Below, piece after piece: positions 1 through 10,395 of a stretch of 55,071 nucleotides of DNA; positions within the stretch are counted from its first letter, which is position 1, and each line of letters begins with the position of its first letter. The stretch comes from Saprolegnia diclina VS20 (Eukaryota > Oomycota > Saprolegniomycetes > Saprolegniales > Saprolegniaceae): contig NW_008246088.1 in assembly GCF_000281045.1 (NCBI RefSeq), forward strand, positions 53,496-108,566. The letters run 5' to 3'. The notes under the pieces are model-generated. The model was not told where the DNA came from. It was given only the letters and a program-made list of their open reading frames with translations, and did no database searches. The translations under genes were made by a program, and so were the position numbers.

Positions 1-66
1 GAACCGGTTTCATTTAACCGGTTTGCCCTTTGGATTGGCCAAAGCTGTCGGAACCAACAAGAACGA

Positions 67-1489
67 ATGCGAGCGATCCAACACCTTCGCCGCGCCATCG
101 CAAAGCACGCTCTCCGCGCAGTGGCACCTGCCGCTGTGGCGCGTGGTCACCATCTTATGCGCCGGTCGATGACTGTCTCTCGGCACGCCCATATTGCTGC
201 GTTCTCTTCGGCGGCCGCGCCAGCGCAGCAATTCAAGATCGAGCGGTCGGCCAGCCTCAAGGAGGTGCAGTTCAAGACGTCGGGCGCGACCAAGGTCGAG
301 GTGCATGTGCGGCCTTCGCTCATGGAGCACATTGAAGTGAGCGTGCATGGCACCGCGTCGCCGGACGCCTTCCGTGTCGAGGAAGCGTCGGCCAGCTTGC
401 TTCAGATCGCCGAGGACGACTTGACGGCGCTCGCTGGCGCGCCCGTGCACGTGGACTTGGCCGTGCCAATGATGCTTGGCCTGCAGCTCTCGCTTGTTTC
501 TGGCGACGTCCACTTCCACGACAAGATTGAAGGCGATGTCCGTGTCTCGACCGGCGCCGGCAACATTGATGTCCACAAGGTCCGTGGCATGAAGCTCCAC
601 TTGTCGACGAACGACGGCACTATCCGCGTGCACAACCTCTTGGAAGGCGACGCAATCTCGCTCTCGGCCAAGCAGATCGAGTGCAAGAAGATCATGGCCA
701 AGTTTGCCGACGTCAAAATCACCAAGTCGCCCGTCGCGCTCGACTCGTCGTTTGGCGCCATGTACGTGGCGCAGGCCGTCGTCAACAGCGTAGCAACCGG
801 TGCGCTACGCATTGGCAACATCCACGGCGCCCTCGATATCAAGAGCCAAGGTATGCTCGACGCTCTGCAGCACGATGGCTAATGAGGGCATGCAATAGAC
901 GCGACGCTCATCCAAGTGGCAAGCGTGAATGGGTCGCTGGCGATCGAAGACGTTGGCGACAACTGCGATATTGACGTGCACTACGACAGCCTCCATCACG
1001 TCACCGACGGCGAGCATGCGAGCAACCTCTCGTGCGGCGGCCAAATCCAGCTCTCGATTGAGCCCAGCATGGAAGCGCAGCTCGAGTTGCACGCGGAAGA
1101 GATCGCGACCGACGGCTGCAAATTTGCCGCGTTTGATCTCGACCAACTCGAAGACGACTATGCGATTGCCACCGGAACGCTCGCGGCGCAGGCGGCGCCA
1201 GCGTCCACGTCGGCGTCGTCCGGCAAGATCAACCTCTCTGGCGCGAAAGACTCGGCGATGACAACATCCTTCTTCTCGTCGTCGTCTGATGCGGACGACA
1301 ACGAAGACGCAGGCGAAAGCCGTGGCCATGAGATCCCGACCATCTTTGCGCACGCATGCAGCGGCAAGGTAGAACCTCGTACTTTTTCAAAGTCAGATTC
1401 CTCACACATGTGACCTTCACTAGATTTCGGTGACGCAACTCAACTGGATGGAGAAGATCCGCCGAAAGCACCAAACGCGGTCGGTTTAA
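67..1489 (+). CDS. FAM185A-like DUF4097-type beta-helical protein
   Basis: Three exons: 67-850, 899-1368 and 1424-1489. The introns are 48 and 55 nt and the phases agree, giving about 439 residues. The N-terminus is rich in Arg, Ala and His with few acids, which would suit a mitochondrial presequence. The body consists of short alternating beta repeats, with phrases such as GDVRVSTGAGNIDVHKVRG and ASVNGSLAIEDVGDNCDIDV. This is the pattern of the DUF4097 'putative adhesin' fold found in animal FAM185A. A Ser/Asp-rich stretch lies near the C-terminus. Family membership is inferred from this repeat style; biochemical function is unknown for the family. ATG 67 is used because it opens the long frame. 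The gene begins close to the window edge, so its promoter is not visible. Confidence 0.75.
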
Positions 1490-2010
1490 GTTCGTGCGCT
1501 CCGTCAGGCAGCTCGACGCCGCTGCTTCCTGGCACCTCGTAACCAAGAGTAATCTAGCTTCAGTTGCACCGGACGCTCTGATGGTTCGAATTGCAGTTTC
1601 GTTGCCTCAAGCGCGCAATGTTGTCGAAGGAGCATCCTGGGTCGTCGTACCCGTGCCAGGCCCACCGAGAGTAAGCTCTGAGAGAGGTCATTCGCCACAC
1701 CTCGTGGAGCTTATAGTAATGGAAAAAGCCGTGCCGGGTCCAGATCAATGACGCTTGCGACTGCGCGTGGCAAGCTTCGAGCTGCCGGTTGATGCCGAGC
1801 GCCACTGCATTTCGCACATGGGCCATTGTAAAATCACACGTTTTATATGCCTCTTGACTATGAAGATGGTGTGAAAAGAGAATGACACAGGTGTAAAACG
1901 TGGTTCCACGGGAAACAGACTTGGTGTTTGTATGCAGATCGGGGTGGAAACGGTCGCGCTGTCTTTCCAGCGCACGAGCGGATGTCGCTCACTTTGCCTT
2001 TGCCTTTGCC
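1490..2010. other. intergenic region
   Basis: No convincing gene. A minus-strand open frame of 88 codons (1560-1826) is rich in Trp, His and Tyr, but it matches nothing I recognise and has no partner exon. It may be chance or a decayed fragment. The promoter of the downstream carrier must lie here. Confidence 0.5.
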
Positions 2011-2886
2011 ATGGACCTGCGCGAGACGACCGCTGGCACAGTCGGCGCCATCTGCAACGTCTACGCAGGCCTGCCCTTCGATGTTGCCAAGATCCGCCTC
2101 CAGACGCAAGGCCCGACGCCACTCTACAATGGGCTTGTCGACGTCGTGACCAAGACGGCCCGAGCCGAAGGCGTGCGTGCGCTCTGGAAGGGCGCAATCC
2201 CGGCCATGTCGAGCGCAATTGCTGAGAACAGTGTGCTTTTCACGGCCCATGGCGCACTCCACCGATGCTTCTTTGGCAACCAAGAAGACATCTCGACGTT
2301 ACACGAGGCGCTCCTTGGCGGCGGCGCGGGCCTCTTTGCGGCTATGGCCATCACACCCACGGAGGTTATCAAGTGCCGGCTTCAAACACACCATGGCCCT
2401 ACGTCACTGGGGGTCGTGCGCTGCATTCAACAAGTATTTCAACAGTACGGCGTCCTTGGCTTCACTGCTGGACTCCCGGCCGTCGTGCTGCGGGACGTGC
2501 CGTTTGCATTTTTCTTCTTTGGCGCGTACCAAGGCTACACAGCCCAACTCATGAAGTGGCAACAAGTCGACTCCCGCCACGATCTGCACCCGCTCGCCGT
2601 CATGCTCGCGGGTGGTGCCGCCGGCTCCACGGGCTGGAGCTTTGTGTTTCCGGCCGATGTCATCAAGTCGCACATGCAAATCGGTCACATTTCATTTCGC
2701 GAGGCCGCGACGTCTATCTGGAAGCAGCATGGCCCGAGAGGTTTTTATCGTGGCTGGAACGCTGCGGTCTTGCGCTCGTTTCCCGCAGACGGATCGCTTT
2801 TTCTCGGAGTCGAAATGACGCACCGCTTGTTTGCGCTCCTCGAGCCGCTGCCAGTGACTCCGCCGTCCATTGCACCGGTTCTGTAG
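2011..2886 (+). CDS. Mitochondrial carrier (SLC25) protein, ornithine/carnitine-type
   Basis: Single exon, 291 residues, which is normal for the SLC25 family. Three repeats are visible. Each carries the Px(D/E)xx(K/R) signature: PFDVAKIRLQT near residue 20, PTEVIKCRLQT near 115, and PADVIKSHMQ near 215. Each repeat is followed by an aromatic-glycine element such as GVRALWKG or GPRGFYRGW. The protein would sit in the inner mitochondrial membrane and exchange a metabolite. The RLQTQ context recalls the ornithine and carnitine/acylcarnitine branch, but the substrate cannot be settled by eye. ATG 2011 is preferred over the longer open frame because carriers start directly before the first helix. 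The upstream extension (from 1900) has no ATG and resembles untranslated sequence. Confidence 0.9.
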   Translation: MDLRETTAGTVGAICNVYAGLPFDVAKIRLQTQGPTPLYNGLVDVVTKTARAEGVRALWKGAIPAMSSAIAENSVLFTAHGALHRCFFGNQEDISTLHEALLGGGAGLFAAMAITPTEVIKCRLQTHHGPTSLGVVRCIQQVFQQYGVLGFTAGLPAVVLRDVPFAFFFFGAYQGYTAQLMKWQQVDSRHDLHPLAVMLAGGAAGSTGWSFVFPADVIKSHMQIGHISFREAATSIWKQHGPRGFYRGWNAAVLRSFPADGSLFLGVEMTHRLFALLEPLPVTPPSIAPVL

Positions 2887-3192
2887 ATGAATAGCTGCGC
2901 GAATATAGCTTGCATCGTCCTCATGCTGCTCTGCCTGCGTAGGTTTCGTTAGCTCGCGACCACGGCAAGGCAGTTCGAAGAACGACAAGCCACGCAGCGT
3001 AGCCGAGAATTTGCACCGAGTTGAAGCTTAGACGGTCCACTGCATGCTAGAGTACAACTGTCATAACGATTCAACGATGAAATGTGGTGGTGACCAGCAG
3101 CGGTATATTAGAGCGACAAGCACGTGTTGACTAGGCACCATGTTGACTGCTATTGTACTCGTCACGGCCCCAAGACGAGCAAGTGGGGGTGT

Positions 3193-3440
3193 CTAGAACC
3201 ACCGGCACGGCGAGAAGAGGCCGCACCCGCCACCGAGACCCCAGCCAAAACCAATGCCATCACCACAGAACGACCCAAAACACTCCTTCTGTCCGCTTTC
3301 GCGGAGCTGTTGAGGTTGCTTGTGGCTCGCTTCGGTGTCCACTTCGCTACGTCGCCTATCGCTGGCGAATGGATGGCAACCATGGCGGCGGCACTGCTGC
3401 TGGCAATGAGTGCGGCAAAGATGGCAAGGGAGTTGACCAT
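3193..3440 (-). pseudogene. Frameshifted copy of a small secreted Gly/Cys-rich protein
   Basis: The start codon is at 3440-3438. The first residues, MVNSLAIFAALIASSSAAA, form a signal peptide nearly identical to the intact gene at 30276-30527. Nucleotide alignment by eye shows one base missing near 3341-3346, where the intact copy has GCGAAAGTGG. Downstream of that point the other frame keeps the family C-terminus (KECFGSFCG, GLGGGCGLFSPC) and ends in TAG at 3195-3193. The DNA just upstream of the ATG also resembles the intact copy. A sequencing error is the main alternative to a real pseudogene. As it stands the frame runs on into an unrelated tail. The gene lies alone between the carrier and the arsenate reductase. 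Confidence 0.7.
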
Positions 3441-3741
3441 GGTGTTGATAGCGAAAAATAAGAACAGAGTGCAGTCGACATACGATATACGGGTGGAAGG
3501 TGCTTGGTCACGACAAAGCGTGACGCAATAGCGTCTGCAATGACAGCAACCTCTCAGGTTCAGCGTGGAATTGCGATGTGTGGACGCCAAGCCGTGGCAC
3601 CAGCGAACACGATAGACGATCGCAACTGGTGCTGTGCACTATTGACCGCGATGGAATCGAAAGTGAGCCTTCTCATCGGCTCCGTACAAACAACGAGAAA
3701 CGCAAAACTGGGGCATGTTGTACGATGCAATGACAAAGAAA

Positions 3742-4137
3742 TCACTGGAGCAACTCAAAGATGCGGTCGGCCGGGCGGGCGACGACCGCCTTGTCATCGA
3801 CAATGAAAATCGGACGCTCGATCAAAATCGGGTGCGCAATCATCGCATCCAAGAGGCGAAGGCGGTCGGCGACCGGGTCGAGCTTGTCAAGACCCAAGTC
3901 GGTGAACTCGGATTCGATCTTGCGCATCATGACAAGCGGGCTCGGGTTCTTCTCGCCCGGCACAATCTTGGCCAGGATGTCCTCGAGCATCTCGCGCGTC
4001 CACGAGACGTGGAGATACTCGAACACTTGGTAGTCGAGCTTGGCCTCGTCCGGACGCCCTTCGTTGTACTTGAGCAGCATCGCCTTGGCCGTGCAGCACT
4101 TGTTGCAGAGCGGGTTTTGGTACAGGGTCGCCGGCAT
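3742..4137 (-). CDS. arsC: ArsC-family arsenate reductase-like protein
   Basis: Single exon, 131 residues, close to the usual 115-140 for ArsC/YffB proteins. The thioredoxin-fold start YQNPLCNKCCTAKAML places the catalytic-type Cys in the N-terminal loop, with two further Cys right after it. The C-terminal block HPILIERPIFIVDDKAVVARP matches the family's NPILxRPI region, whose Arg helps bind the oxyanion. The expected reaction is glutaredoxin/glutathione-dependent reduction of arsenate to arsenite. The gene points away from an ACR3 permease across a 792-nt spacer, which strongly supports an arsenic role. YffB-like proteins of unknown substrate look similar, so the activity is inferred. The bacterial-type family in a eukaryotic window raises the possibility of transfer. 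Confidence 0.85.
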   Translation of the reverse strand: MPATLYQNPLCNKCCTAKAMLLKYNEGRPDEAKLDYQVFEYLHVSWTREMLEDILAKIVPGEKNPSPLVMMRKIESEFTDLGLDKLDPVADRLRLLDAMIAHPILIERPIFIVDDKAVVARPADRIFELLQ

Positions 4138-4929
4138 TGTGTTACTGCGCGGAAAATGGGAAATGAAATTAATGAGCCACCGTGCTCGGCCAACATGTAT
4201 GACTCACGACGTTTGTTGAAGGTCGCATGATGGGGCGACGAACATGTGTGTCCGCTTCAAGGGCATCCGTGCGTGGAGTTGTCGCCTTCAACAATTTATT
4301 CCACCACATACAAGTTCTAAATCAAACCTTTCAACTATCGAATAAAAATTCAGATTCCCGTCGCCGGAAAGATCGTCTTGTGCACAGTATACACATACAA
4401 AACACTCTATTATCTAGCGTTCCCGTCCCATCATTACGGTACCACATGGCACCGTGCCACTGTGTTGGCGGATTCGCAGGCTCAAAAAGGCGACGTCACT
4501 GATGGCTCTCGAGCCCCGACACAGCGCTACCAGTTCTTCTAGTCGGCTGCACTGCGCTCCTGGTCATGAAGGTCCGAAGGAAAGCACAAGATTCGGTCGA
4601 AACCTTCGTCCAGCGTGCGTGAAGAGTGACGTGGTCAGCTGGCGAAGGATCTGCTGACTTGTTCAATGTAAACGCATACCAAAAGCGAGTCAAACTTCCG
4701 ACGACGGCCGGTCGAATTTTTATTCCGATTGTCGAAAGGTTCGACGTTTTTTAATCATAGAGACAAATGTACATACAAACAACAAATTCGACCATCACAA
4801 ATACAAAATAGTTCGATTAAGACGACGCCGAACCTTCGTCAACGGTTGGCTCGGCTGCCAGAAAATGGGCGCCAATCTCGCGCCAACTTTGCGAAGAAGC
4901 GTCATTTCCAAACTTGGCGCTTCATCGCA
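4138..4929. promoter_or_regulatory. Divergent arsC-like / ACR3 intergenic region
   Basis: This 792-nt, relatively AT-rich spacer separates two genes transcribed away from each other. It must hold both promoters and any arsenic-responsive control. I see no convincing gene in it and no clear inverted-repeat operator. Confidence 0.5.
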
Positions 4930-6093
4930 ATGAGCATTTCAGCACAACCGCTGACGCCCACGAAACAAAGCGATGTGCAGATGTCGTACAACCTCGCGAC
5001 CGACGCGTCGGGCAGCGAGCCGAGCGTCGATGTCTCCAAGATGAGTCTCTTTGAGCGGTACCTCACGCTCTGGGTCTTCCTCGCGATGGTCGTCGGTGTC
5101 CTCATCGGCTACTACGTGCCGTCCATTCCGGAAGGTCTCGACAAGGCCACGATCAGCGATGTCTCGGTGCCGATCGCCGTCCTCCTCTGGGGCATCATCC
5201 TCCCGATGATGATCAAGATCGAGTTTGCCAGCATCGTCGACTGCCTCAAGCAGCCCAAGGCGATCCTGCTCACATGCACTGTCAACTACGTCATCCAGCC
5301 GTTCACTATGTACGGCATTGCGGTCCTCTTCTTCCGGACGTTCTTTGGCGGCTACCTCGGCGAAGAAAAGGCGGACGGCTACGTCGTGGGTTCGATCCTC
5401 CTCGGTGGTGCACCGTGCACCGCCATGGTCTTTGTGTGGTCGATTTTGATGAAGGGCAACGCGGCGTACACGCTAACGCAAGTTGCAGTCAACAATATCA
5501 TCCTCATGGTGGTGTACGTCCCGACGGCCAAGCTGCTTGCCGGCGGCACGTCCCTCGAGATGCCGTGGTCGACGCTCTTCGTGTCCGTCGGTATCTTTGT
5601 CGTCATTCCGCTGCTTGCTGGCTACGGCATCCGGAAGGGACTAGGGCACTCGGAAGCGGGTCTCGACTGGCTCAACTCGAAGCTCCTCCCTGTCTTGGAC
5701 TCGTTCTCGATGGTGTTTTTGGTGCTCATGATCGTACTCATTTTCATCTCGCAAGCTGCCACCATCACGGACAACGTCGTCGACATCCTCGTGATTGCGA
5801 TGCCGCTGATCCTCCAGACGTTCCTCATCTGGGGCATTACGTACACCGGTGCGCTCTACCTCGGCCTGTCGTACGATGTTGCGGGCCCCGCGACCTTGAT
5901 CGCATGCTCCAACTTTTTCGAAATGGCCGTCGCCGTCGCCGTGTCGCTCTACGGGTCCGGATCCCCCGCTGCGCTGGCGACTGTGGTCGGCGTGCTCATC
6001 GAAGTCCCCCTCATGCTCATCCTCGTCGCGATCAACAACAAGACGCAACACAAATTTGCCTCGGCGTCCGCGCCGCTTCTGCCCGAACCCTAG
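4930..6093 (+). CDS. ACR3: ACR3-type arsenite efflux permease
   Basis: Single exon, 387 residues, typical for the ACR3 branch of the BART superfamily. The first transmembrane segment follows the phrase FERYLTLWVFLAMVVGVLIG, and about ten hydrophobic helices can be counted. The block GAPCTAMVFVWS corresponds to the ACR3 signature containing the conserved Cys needed for arsenite transport. ACNFFEMA-type helices appear near the C-terminus (SNFFEMAVAVAVSLYG). It would export arsenite across the plasma or vacuolar membrane. ATG 4930 is chosen because the upstream in-frame stretch has no membrane or family character. Pairing with the divergent ArsC-like gene makes a reduce-and-export module. Confidence 0.9.
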   Translation: MSISAQPLTPTKQSDVQMSYNLATDASGSEPSVDVSKMSLFERYLTLWVFLAMVVGVLIGYYVPSIPEGLDKATISDVSVPIAVLLWGIILPMMIKIEFASIVDCLKQPKAILLTCTVNYVIQPFTMYGIAVLFFRTFFGGYLGEEKADGYVVGSILLGGAPCTAMVFVWSILMKGNAAYTLTQVAVNNIILMVVYVPTAKLLAGGTSLEMPWSTLFVSVGIFVVIPLLAGYGIRKGLGHSEAGLDWLNSKLLPVLDSFSMVFLVLMIVLIFISQAATITDNVVDILVIAMPLILQTFLIWGITYTGALYLGLSYDVAGPATLIACSNFFEMAVAVAVSLYGSGSPAALATVVGVLIEVPLMLILVAINNKTQHKFASASAPLLPEP

Positions 6094-6446
6094 CCATTGT
6101 CCACTCCATAATATAAGCACACGTTTGCGCTACTAGTATCTATTCTCTCTATCGTTGGCACTGCGGCGAGGCTGCCACCGGCAGCTCAATACGAGATTGG
6201 TTCGCTTTCGCCTTTTCTCAGCACAATCCCATGCGGTTTGCGCCATTGTTCTATATACGGCAACCCACTCCGATGGTGCCAGTGGTTGCTCACAACACTT
6301 CCTCCGCTTGTCCCAAGAGTTTCGCTGCAGCTCTATGCACGAAATGGCAGGTGTTGATACAGTGAAGCGAGCTACTGCACGCAAAGCACCTCTACCGCGA
6401 AGCTTCGCTCTGCTCCGCATCACTTTGACATTTGCCAACACCTTTC
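6094..6446. other. intergenic region
   Basis: No gene seen. This is the 3' flank of the ACR3 gene and the promoter side of the secreted protein. Short open frames on both strands have no recognisable content. Confidence 0.5.
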
Positions 6447-7064
6447 ATGAAGGCGACTCTCCTGTGCCTCGCCAGCCTTGTCGTCGCTAGCTTCTCCACT
6501 GAGCACCCAGGGTGCGGTGCGGATACCCCCTCAGTCACTCCTTCTCCTACATCCACAACTGCCACGCCCAAGCCAACGACGGTCACGCCCGAGCCAACGA
6601 CCGTCACGCCCGAGCCGACGGTCGATTGTCCCTTTACGGATGGGTCCAGTGTGTCCCTTACTAGCGACAGCGTCAACTACATCGGTAGTGAGTATTTTTG
6701 GGACCCCACCTTGATCACCGCGGACCTCAATCCGTACCAAGCGAGATGGTACGTGCACAAGGTCGGTCCGAAGATGGCCCTCGGGTACGCGGCCGATTTC
6801 CTTGGTCAATGCAGCGGTGCCACATGCCCGGCGGGGCACACGGATGCCATCACGCAGCGGGCCACAATAACTTCCGACGCTGCCGTCTTGTGGTCGTGCA
6901 TCAAGGCGAGTAACGACCGGTGGGTGCTCCAAGGCAACGACGGCCGTGTCATGACGGCGTGCACCACCTGTACTTCCAGCACGGGGGCCATTGCAGCGGG
7001 GGCAGTGATCTCCGCGGCGTCCACGAGCGCCATCAATCAACAGTGGATTATCGTGGCTGCTTGA
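6447..7064 (+). CDS. Secreted Thr/Pro-rich protein with possible beta-trefoil domain
   Basis: Single exon, 205 residues. Residues 1-18 (MKATLLCLASLVVASFST) are a classical signal peptide. Residues 28-58 are a Ser/Thr/Pro linker with a repeated TVTPEPT unit, a likely O-glycosylated spacer. The C-terminal domain, about 145 residues, has tryptophan- and glycine-containing beta blocks and ends NQQWIIVAA. That ending recalls the QxW element of ricin-type beta-trefoil lectins, but the match is weak. Two Cys pairs (near QCSGATC and ACTTC) could form disulfides. The protein would be secreted or wall-associated. No ligand can be named. ATG 6447 is chosen because the signal peptide begins there. Confidence 0.75.
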   Translation: MKATLLCLASLVVASFSTEHPGCGADTPSVTPSPTSTTATPKPTTVTPEPTTVTPEPTVDCPFTDGSSVSLTSDSVNYIGSEYFWDPTLITADLNPYQARWYVHKVGPKMALGYAADFLGQCSGATCPAGHTDAITQRATITSDAAVLWSCIKASNDRWVLQGNDGRVMTACTTCTSSTGAIAAGAVISAASTSAINQQWIIVAA

Positions 7065-7492
7065 GACTTCGAATAATCATGTAGTTAAATACCACACCGG
7101 ACCTTCAATGGACTTCAATGCAGAACCGTGACCAAGTGTGAGGACCGAGCGTTGACCTGACGGGTCGTTGGCAGGCCTGGGTCGTTGGTCCCGTACGAAA
7201 CACCACTGCCCTGTATGGATAATGCGCTCAGATGCGCAAGAACGTTGTGCATCAGCCAAGTTATATGTGCATGTACTTCTAATACATGTATTCCCTCGTG
7301 CTCTACGGACTGAGTTAATGGCGGATGTGCGAATGACTTTTCACTGATGCTCGGTTCTTGGACGCTGCAGTCACATCGCGGCCAATACAAAAGTTCCTAC
7401 CAGCTCACCCCACAAACGGCCTTCAGGATACGCGTGCTATCCTCTTTCGAGTCGAATGAATGGTAAATCGAGCAACATCTCTCGCATCAGGA
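7065..7492. other. intergenic region
   Basis: Convergent 3' flanks of the secreted protein and the hydrolase. No gene or RNA recognised. Confidence 0.5.
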
Positions 7493-8362
7493 TTACACGA
7501 CTTCCGAGCGGGCGGCGTGGGCACTGATGGCCTGAATAGTCTTTTTGATGTGCTTCGCGTTGGACAATAGGTGGTTTGCGCCCTTGACCTCCAGCCACTG
7601 CTTGGGCTCACTGGCTGTTGCAAAGAGAGCGACGCCGTGCTCCAGCGGAACATTCTTGTCGCTGGTGCCGTGGACAACGAGAAGCGGCACCGTGCCGCGT
7701 GTGACGTGCCCGGCGATGTCCAGCTGCTCCATGTCGTCGACGTAGCTTCTCGCAAGGGGTCGCCAGACCTTGCCAGTCGCATCAAACGACGCATCCGCAC
7801 GGCAGTCGTTGGCCAGCGGCCATTGCGCCGGCCAGTAGAACGCCGTCTCGCACTGCCCATCGACGCGCATGGCTGTTAATTGGTCGTGCGAAAAGTCAAG
7901 CTTCGAGCCGGCAGAGGCGTCTACGATACCTGCCACCACCGAGATGGACCGTAGCTGCGGATGATCCAAGTCGCGGAGACAAGCCGCGAGAATGGCACCG
8001 GTCGAGAGCCCAATGACATGCACGTGGGCCTTCTGAAGTTTGGTCGCGCAGTAGGCTACAATACCGCGCGCATCTTCGAGCTCGCGACTGAGCGTCTTGC
8101 TGCGATAGCTCGCATCGCCGTCGGAGCCCGGAAGGCCCGAGAAGTTGACGCAAAGAAGATCCATTGCGAGCGCTTCCTCGAGCTTGCGCGGGAAGCGGCT
8201 AGCGTACGCGGGCGGAGCGTCCTCATTCGGGTGCACCGAGAGGTCTGGGAAACCATGGAAGTAGACGGCAATGCTCTTGGTCGACTTCTCCGCCGTCGAG
8301 AGCAGACCCAGCAGCGTGCGCGCTTGCCCGATCGGGACGCGAACATGTGCCAACGTGCGCAT
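7493..8362 (-). CDS. Alpha/beta-hydrolase fold protein
   Basis: Single exon, 289 residues. The oxyanion-hole element YFHGFPD lies near residue 35. The nucleophile elbow GLSTG, with Ser as nucleophile, lies near residue 120. The acid is probably the Asp in HGTSDKNVP and the base the His in GANHLL, in the canonical Ser-Asp-His order. It would hydrolyse an ester, amide or epoxide-like substrate, but the specificity cannot be told. There is no signal peptide or membrane segment, so it is likely cytosolic. It converges with the secreted protein upstream and is followed by the TPR-like gene on the other strand, so the two share the short 8363-8635 promoter region. Confidence 0.85.
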   Translation of the reverse strand: MRTLAHVRVPIGQARTLLGLLSTAEKSTKSIAVYFHGFPDLSVHPNEDAPPAYASRFPRKLEEALAMDLLCVNFSGLPGSDGDASYRSKTLSRELEDARGIVAYCATKLQKAHVHVIGLSTGAILAACLRDLDHPQLRSISVVAGIVDASAGSKLDFSHDQLTAMRVDGQCETAFYWPAQWPLANDCRADASFDATGKVWRPLARSYVDDMEQLDIAGHVTRGTVPLLVVHGTSDKNVPLEHGVALFATASEPKQWLEVKGANHLLSNAKHIKKTIQAISAHAARSEVV

Positions 8363-8635
8363 CGAAAATGAGAGGTACTTGAAAGTGCAAAATCATTTGA
8401 TATAGGTTCTTAATGTTGCCCTTTTCGATACGAAAGGTCGCTTGCAGCTGGCGAGCGGTTCGGCACTGTTCGATCGCGGCCGCAATGCCTTGTGATACCG
8501 CGCTACGCAGCTCTACGCGATCAGTACATTGCCTCGTAATGTGCCGGGCGCGAAACGCGCCACATGGCCCTTGGCGCCAATTGATGCGTGCCCAGCGAGT
8601 GCCACCGTTTCCGTCAGTTTAGAATTTGCTCGACC

Positions 8636-9481
8636 ATGGTCACGACGCACAACATGCGAGCCCACTGGGACTTTGGCAACCTCGACGCAACCGAAGCCGT
8701 CTTCAAGCAGCTCATAGCAGCATCTGCGTCGCCCATCGAAACAAAACTGTTCGAGACCCAGCTCGCCCGTGTGCACGGTCTCCGTGGCCACTTCGAAGCA
8801 GCCCATGCTCTCCTCGATACAATCGAAACCGAGCTTGTAAAGCTCGTTGACCCAACAAACGACGTGGCTGAGCTTCAGACGCGCTACCTCTTGGAGCGTG
8901 GCCGTGCCATGCGCTCCGCCAAGCAGCCGGAAGCAGCCTGTCCGCTCTTCAAGCAAGCGGTTGCCGTCGCCGAGGCTTCCCACATGGACGAGCTCGCAAT
9001 CGACGCAATTCACATGGTGGCGCTCGTCGTACCTCCGACAGAGGCCATTGCGTGGACAGAGCGTGGTATTGCCTTGGCCCAGCGCTCGGATGACGTCAAC
9101 GCGCAGAACTGGGACGCGTCCCTCGCCAACAACCTCGGGTGGACCTACTTTGATGAACGTGATTATGCAAAGGCGCTCGCGACCTTTGAGACGGCGCTTC
9201 TTGCTCGTGAGCGCATTGGGACCCCCGAGCCAATTCTCATCGCCAAGTGGTCCATCGCGCGCGTGTATCGGGCGCTGGAGCGCTACGACGACGCGCTTCA
9301 ACTCTTGATGTCCCTCTCGCCTCAAGGTGGGTACACGCACGAAGAGCTCGGTGAAAACCTCCTCGCGCAGCACAAGCCCGAGATCGCTAAGACTCATTTT
9401 GCCAAGGCGTACGAGGCGCTACGACACGACCCATCCGTCGACGCGCTGCGTGTCGCCCGCCTCCTCGCCCACTCTCAGTAG
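8636..9481 (+). CDS. TPR-like helical-repeat protein
   Basis: Single exon, 281 residues, from ATG 8636. An in-frame ATG at 8588 would add 16 residues of low-complexity sequence and is less likely. Paired helices with tetratricopeptide spacing are visible, for example ANNLGWTYFDERDYAKALATFETAL and AKWSIARVYRALERYDDALQLL. Both show the Tyr/Ala/Gly positions of TPR motifs. Earlier parts (LARVHGLRGHFEAAHALLDTIE and PLFKQAVAVAEA) look like more degenerate repeats. There is no catalytic domain, so it is probably a scaffold or adaptor. It ends only about 90 nt before the SET remnant on the same strand. Confidence 0.8.
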   Translation: MVTTHNMRAHWDFGNLDATEAVFKQLIAASASPIETKLFETQLARVHGLRGHFEAAHALLDTIETELVKLVDPTNDVAELQTRYLLERGRAMRSAKQPEAACPLFKQAVAVAEASHMDELAIDAIHMVALVVPPTEAIAWTERGIALAQRSDDVNAQNWDASLANNLGWTYFDERDYAKALATFETALLARERIGTPEPILIAKWSIARVYRALERYDDALQLLMSLSPQGGYTHEELGENLLAQHKPEIAKTHFAKAYEALRHDPSVDALRVARLLAHSQ

Positions 9482-10395
9482 TTGACCGCCATACACACAA
9501 GTTGTTGAGCTCCGCGCCATGTCATTTCGGTAAAGTCAATACATGACAGCAGTCCTTCGCTCTCCGCCGCGTGTCCGAGAAAGCGCCACTGACGGTTGAG
9601 GCATCCGTGAAGCTCGACCAGATCTTTGCTCGACATTCCGACCTCTTTGTCCGCGACGATCCGCTCTTGGCAGCGTTTGTGGCGCACCACATGCACCTGG
9701 GCCATCACTCGTTCTACTACCGGTACCTCTCGACGCTGCCTGCGCCAGAGTCGATTCAAAACTTGACCATCGACGAGCTCGCGTCCTTGCAAGACCCGTA
9801 TTCTGCTAAAATTCTTATTGTAGAAATGATATCTTATTGTTCATCGTCACTAGGAGCCTCGTGAAGATAGCCGGCCAGCGCAACGCCGAGATCGTCACGT
9901 GGTACGAACGCCTCACTGACCGCCTCTTCCGCCTCTACCGGGTAAATCGTCCTCCATTTTCGATCCTCTGTCTAACAACTTTTCTGTAGGAGCTCTTTAA
10001 CGCGACAAGTTTTTCATTCGAAACCTTTCGTTTTGCGTGGCAGACTATCCAAGCTCGCACGTTTGGTATTTGACATTCCTCAGGCAGCCATTCCAAATGC
10101 GATAGTGTAGGCCGGCGCCTGCCATGGACGGCGCTTGTGCCCTTGGCCGACATGCTCAACCGCGCCAACCACGCCAACTTCTACGCGTACTGGAACAAGA
10201 CGTTCGAGAGGCACTCGTCCATCGGTTACAAGCGCGGCGACCAATTCAACAGCTACGATCGACACCCCCACTGTACCTTCGATGACAATTTCGACACATT
10301 TCATAGCTTGCACTAGACCAACTGCTGTTCGACTTCGGGTTTGCGCTGCGTGAGAATGAGTGGGACTATCTCGACATGGACCTGCACCTCGACGA

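Noticed and set aside
3124..3531. Plus-strand frame opposite the small secreted protein copy, with a similar frame opposite the second copy
   Set aside because: The resemblance of the two antisense frames follows from the sense-strand homology; only the minus/plus sense frames have signal peptides.
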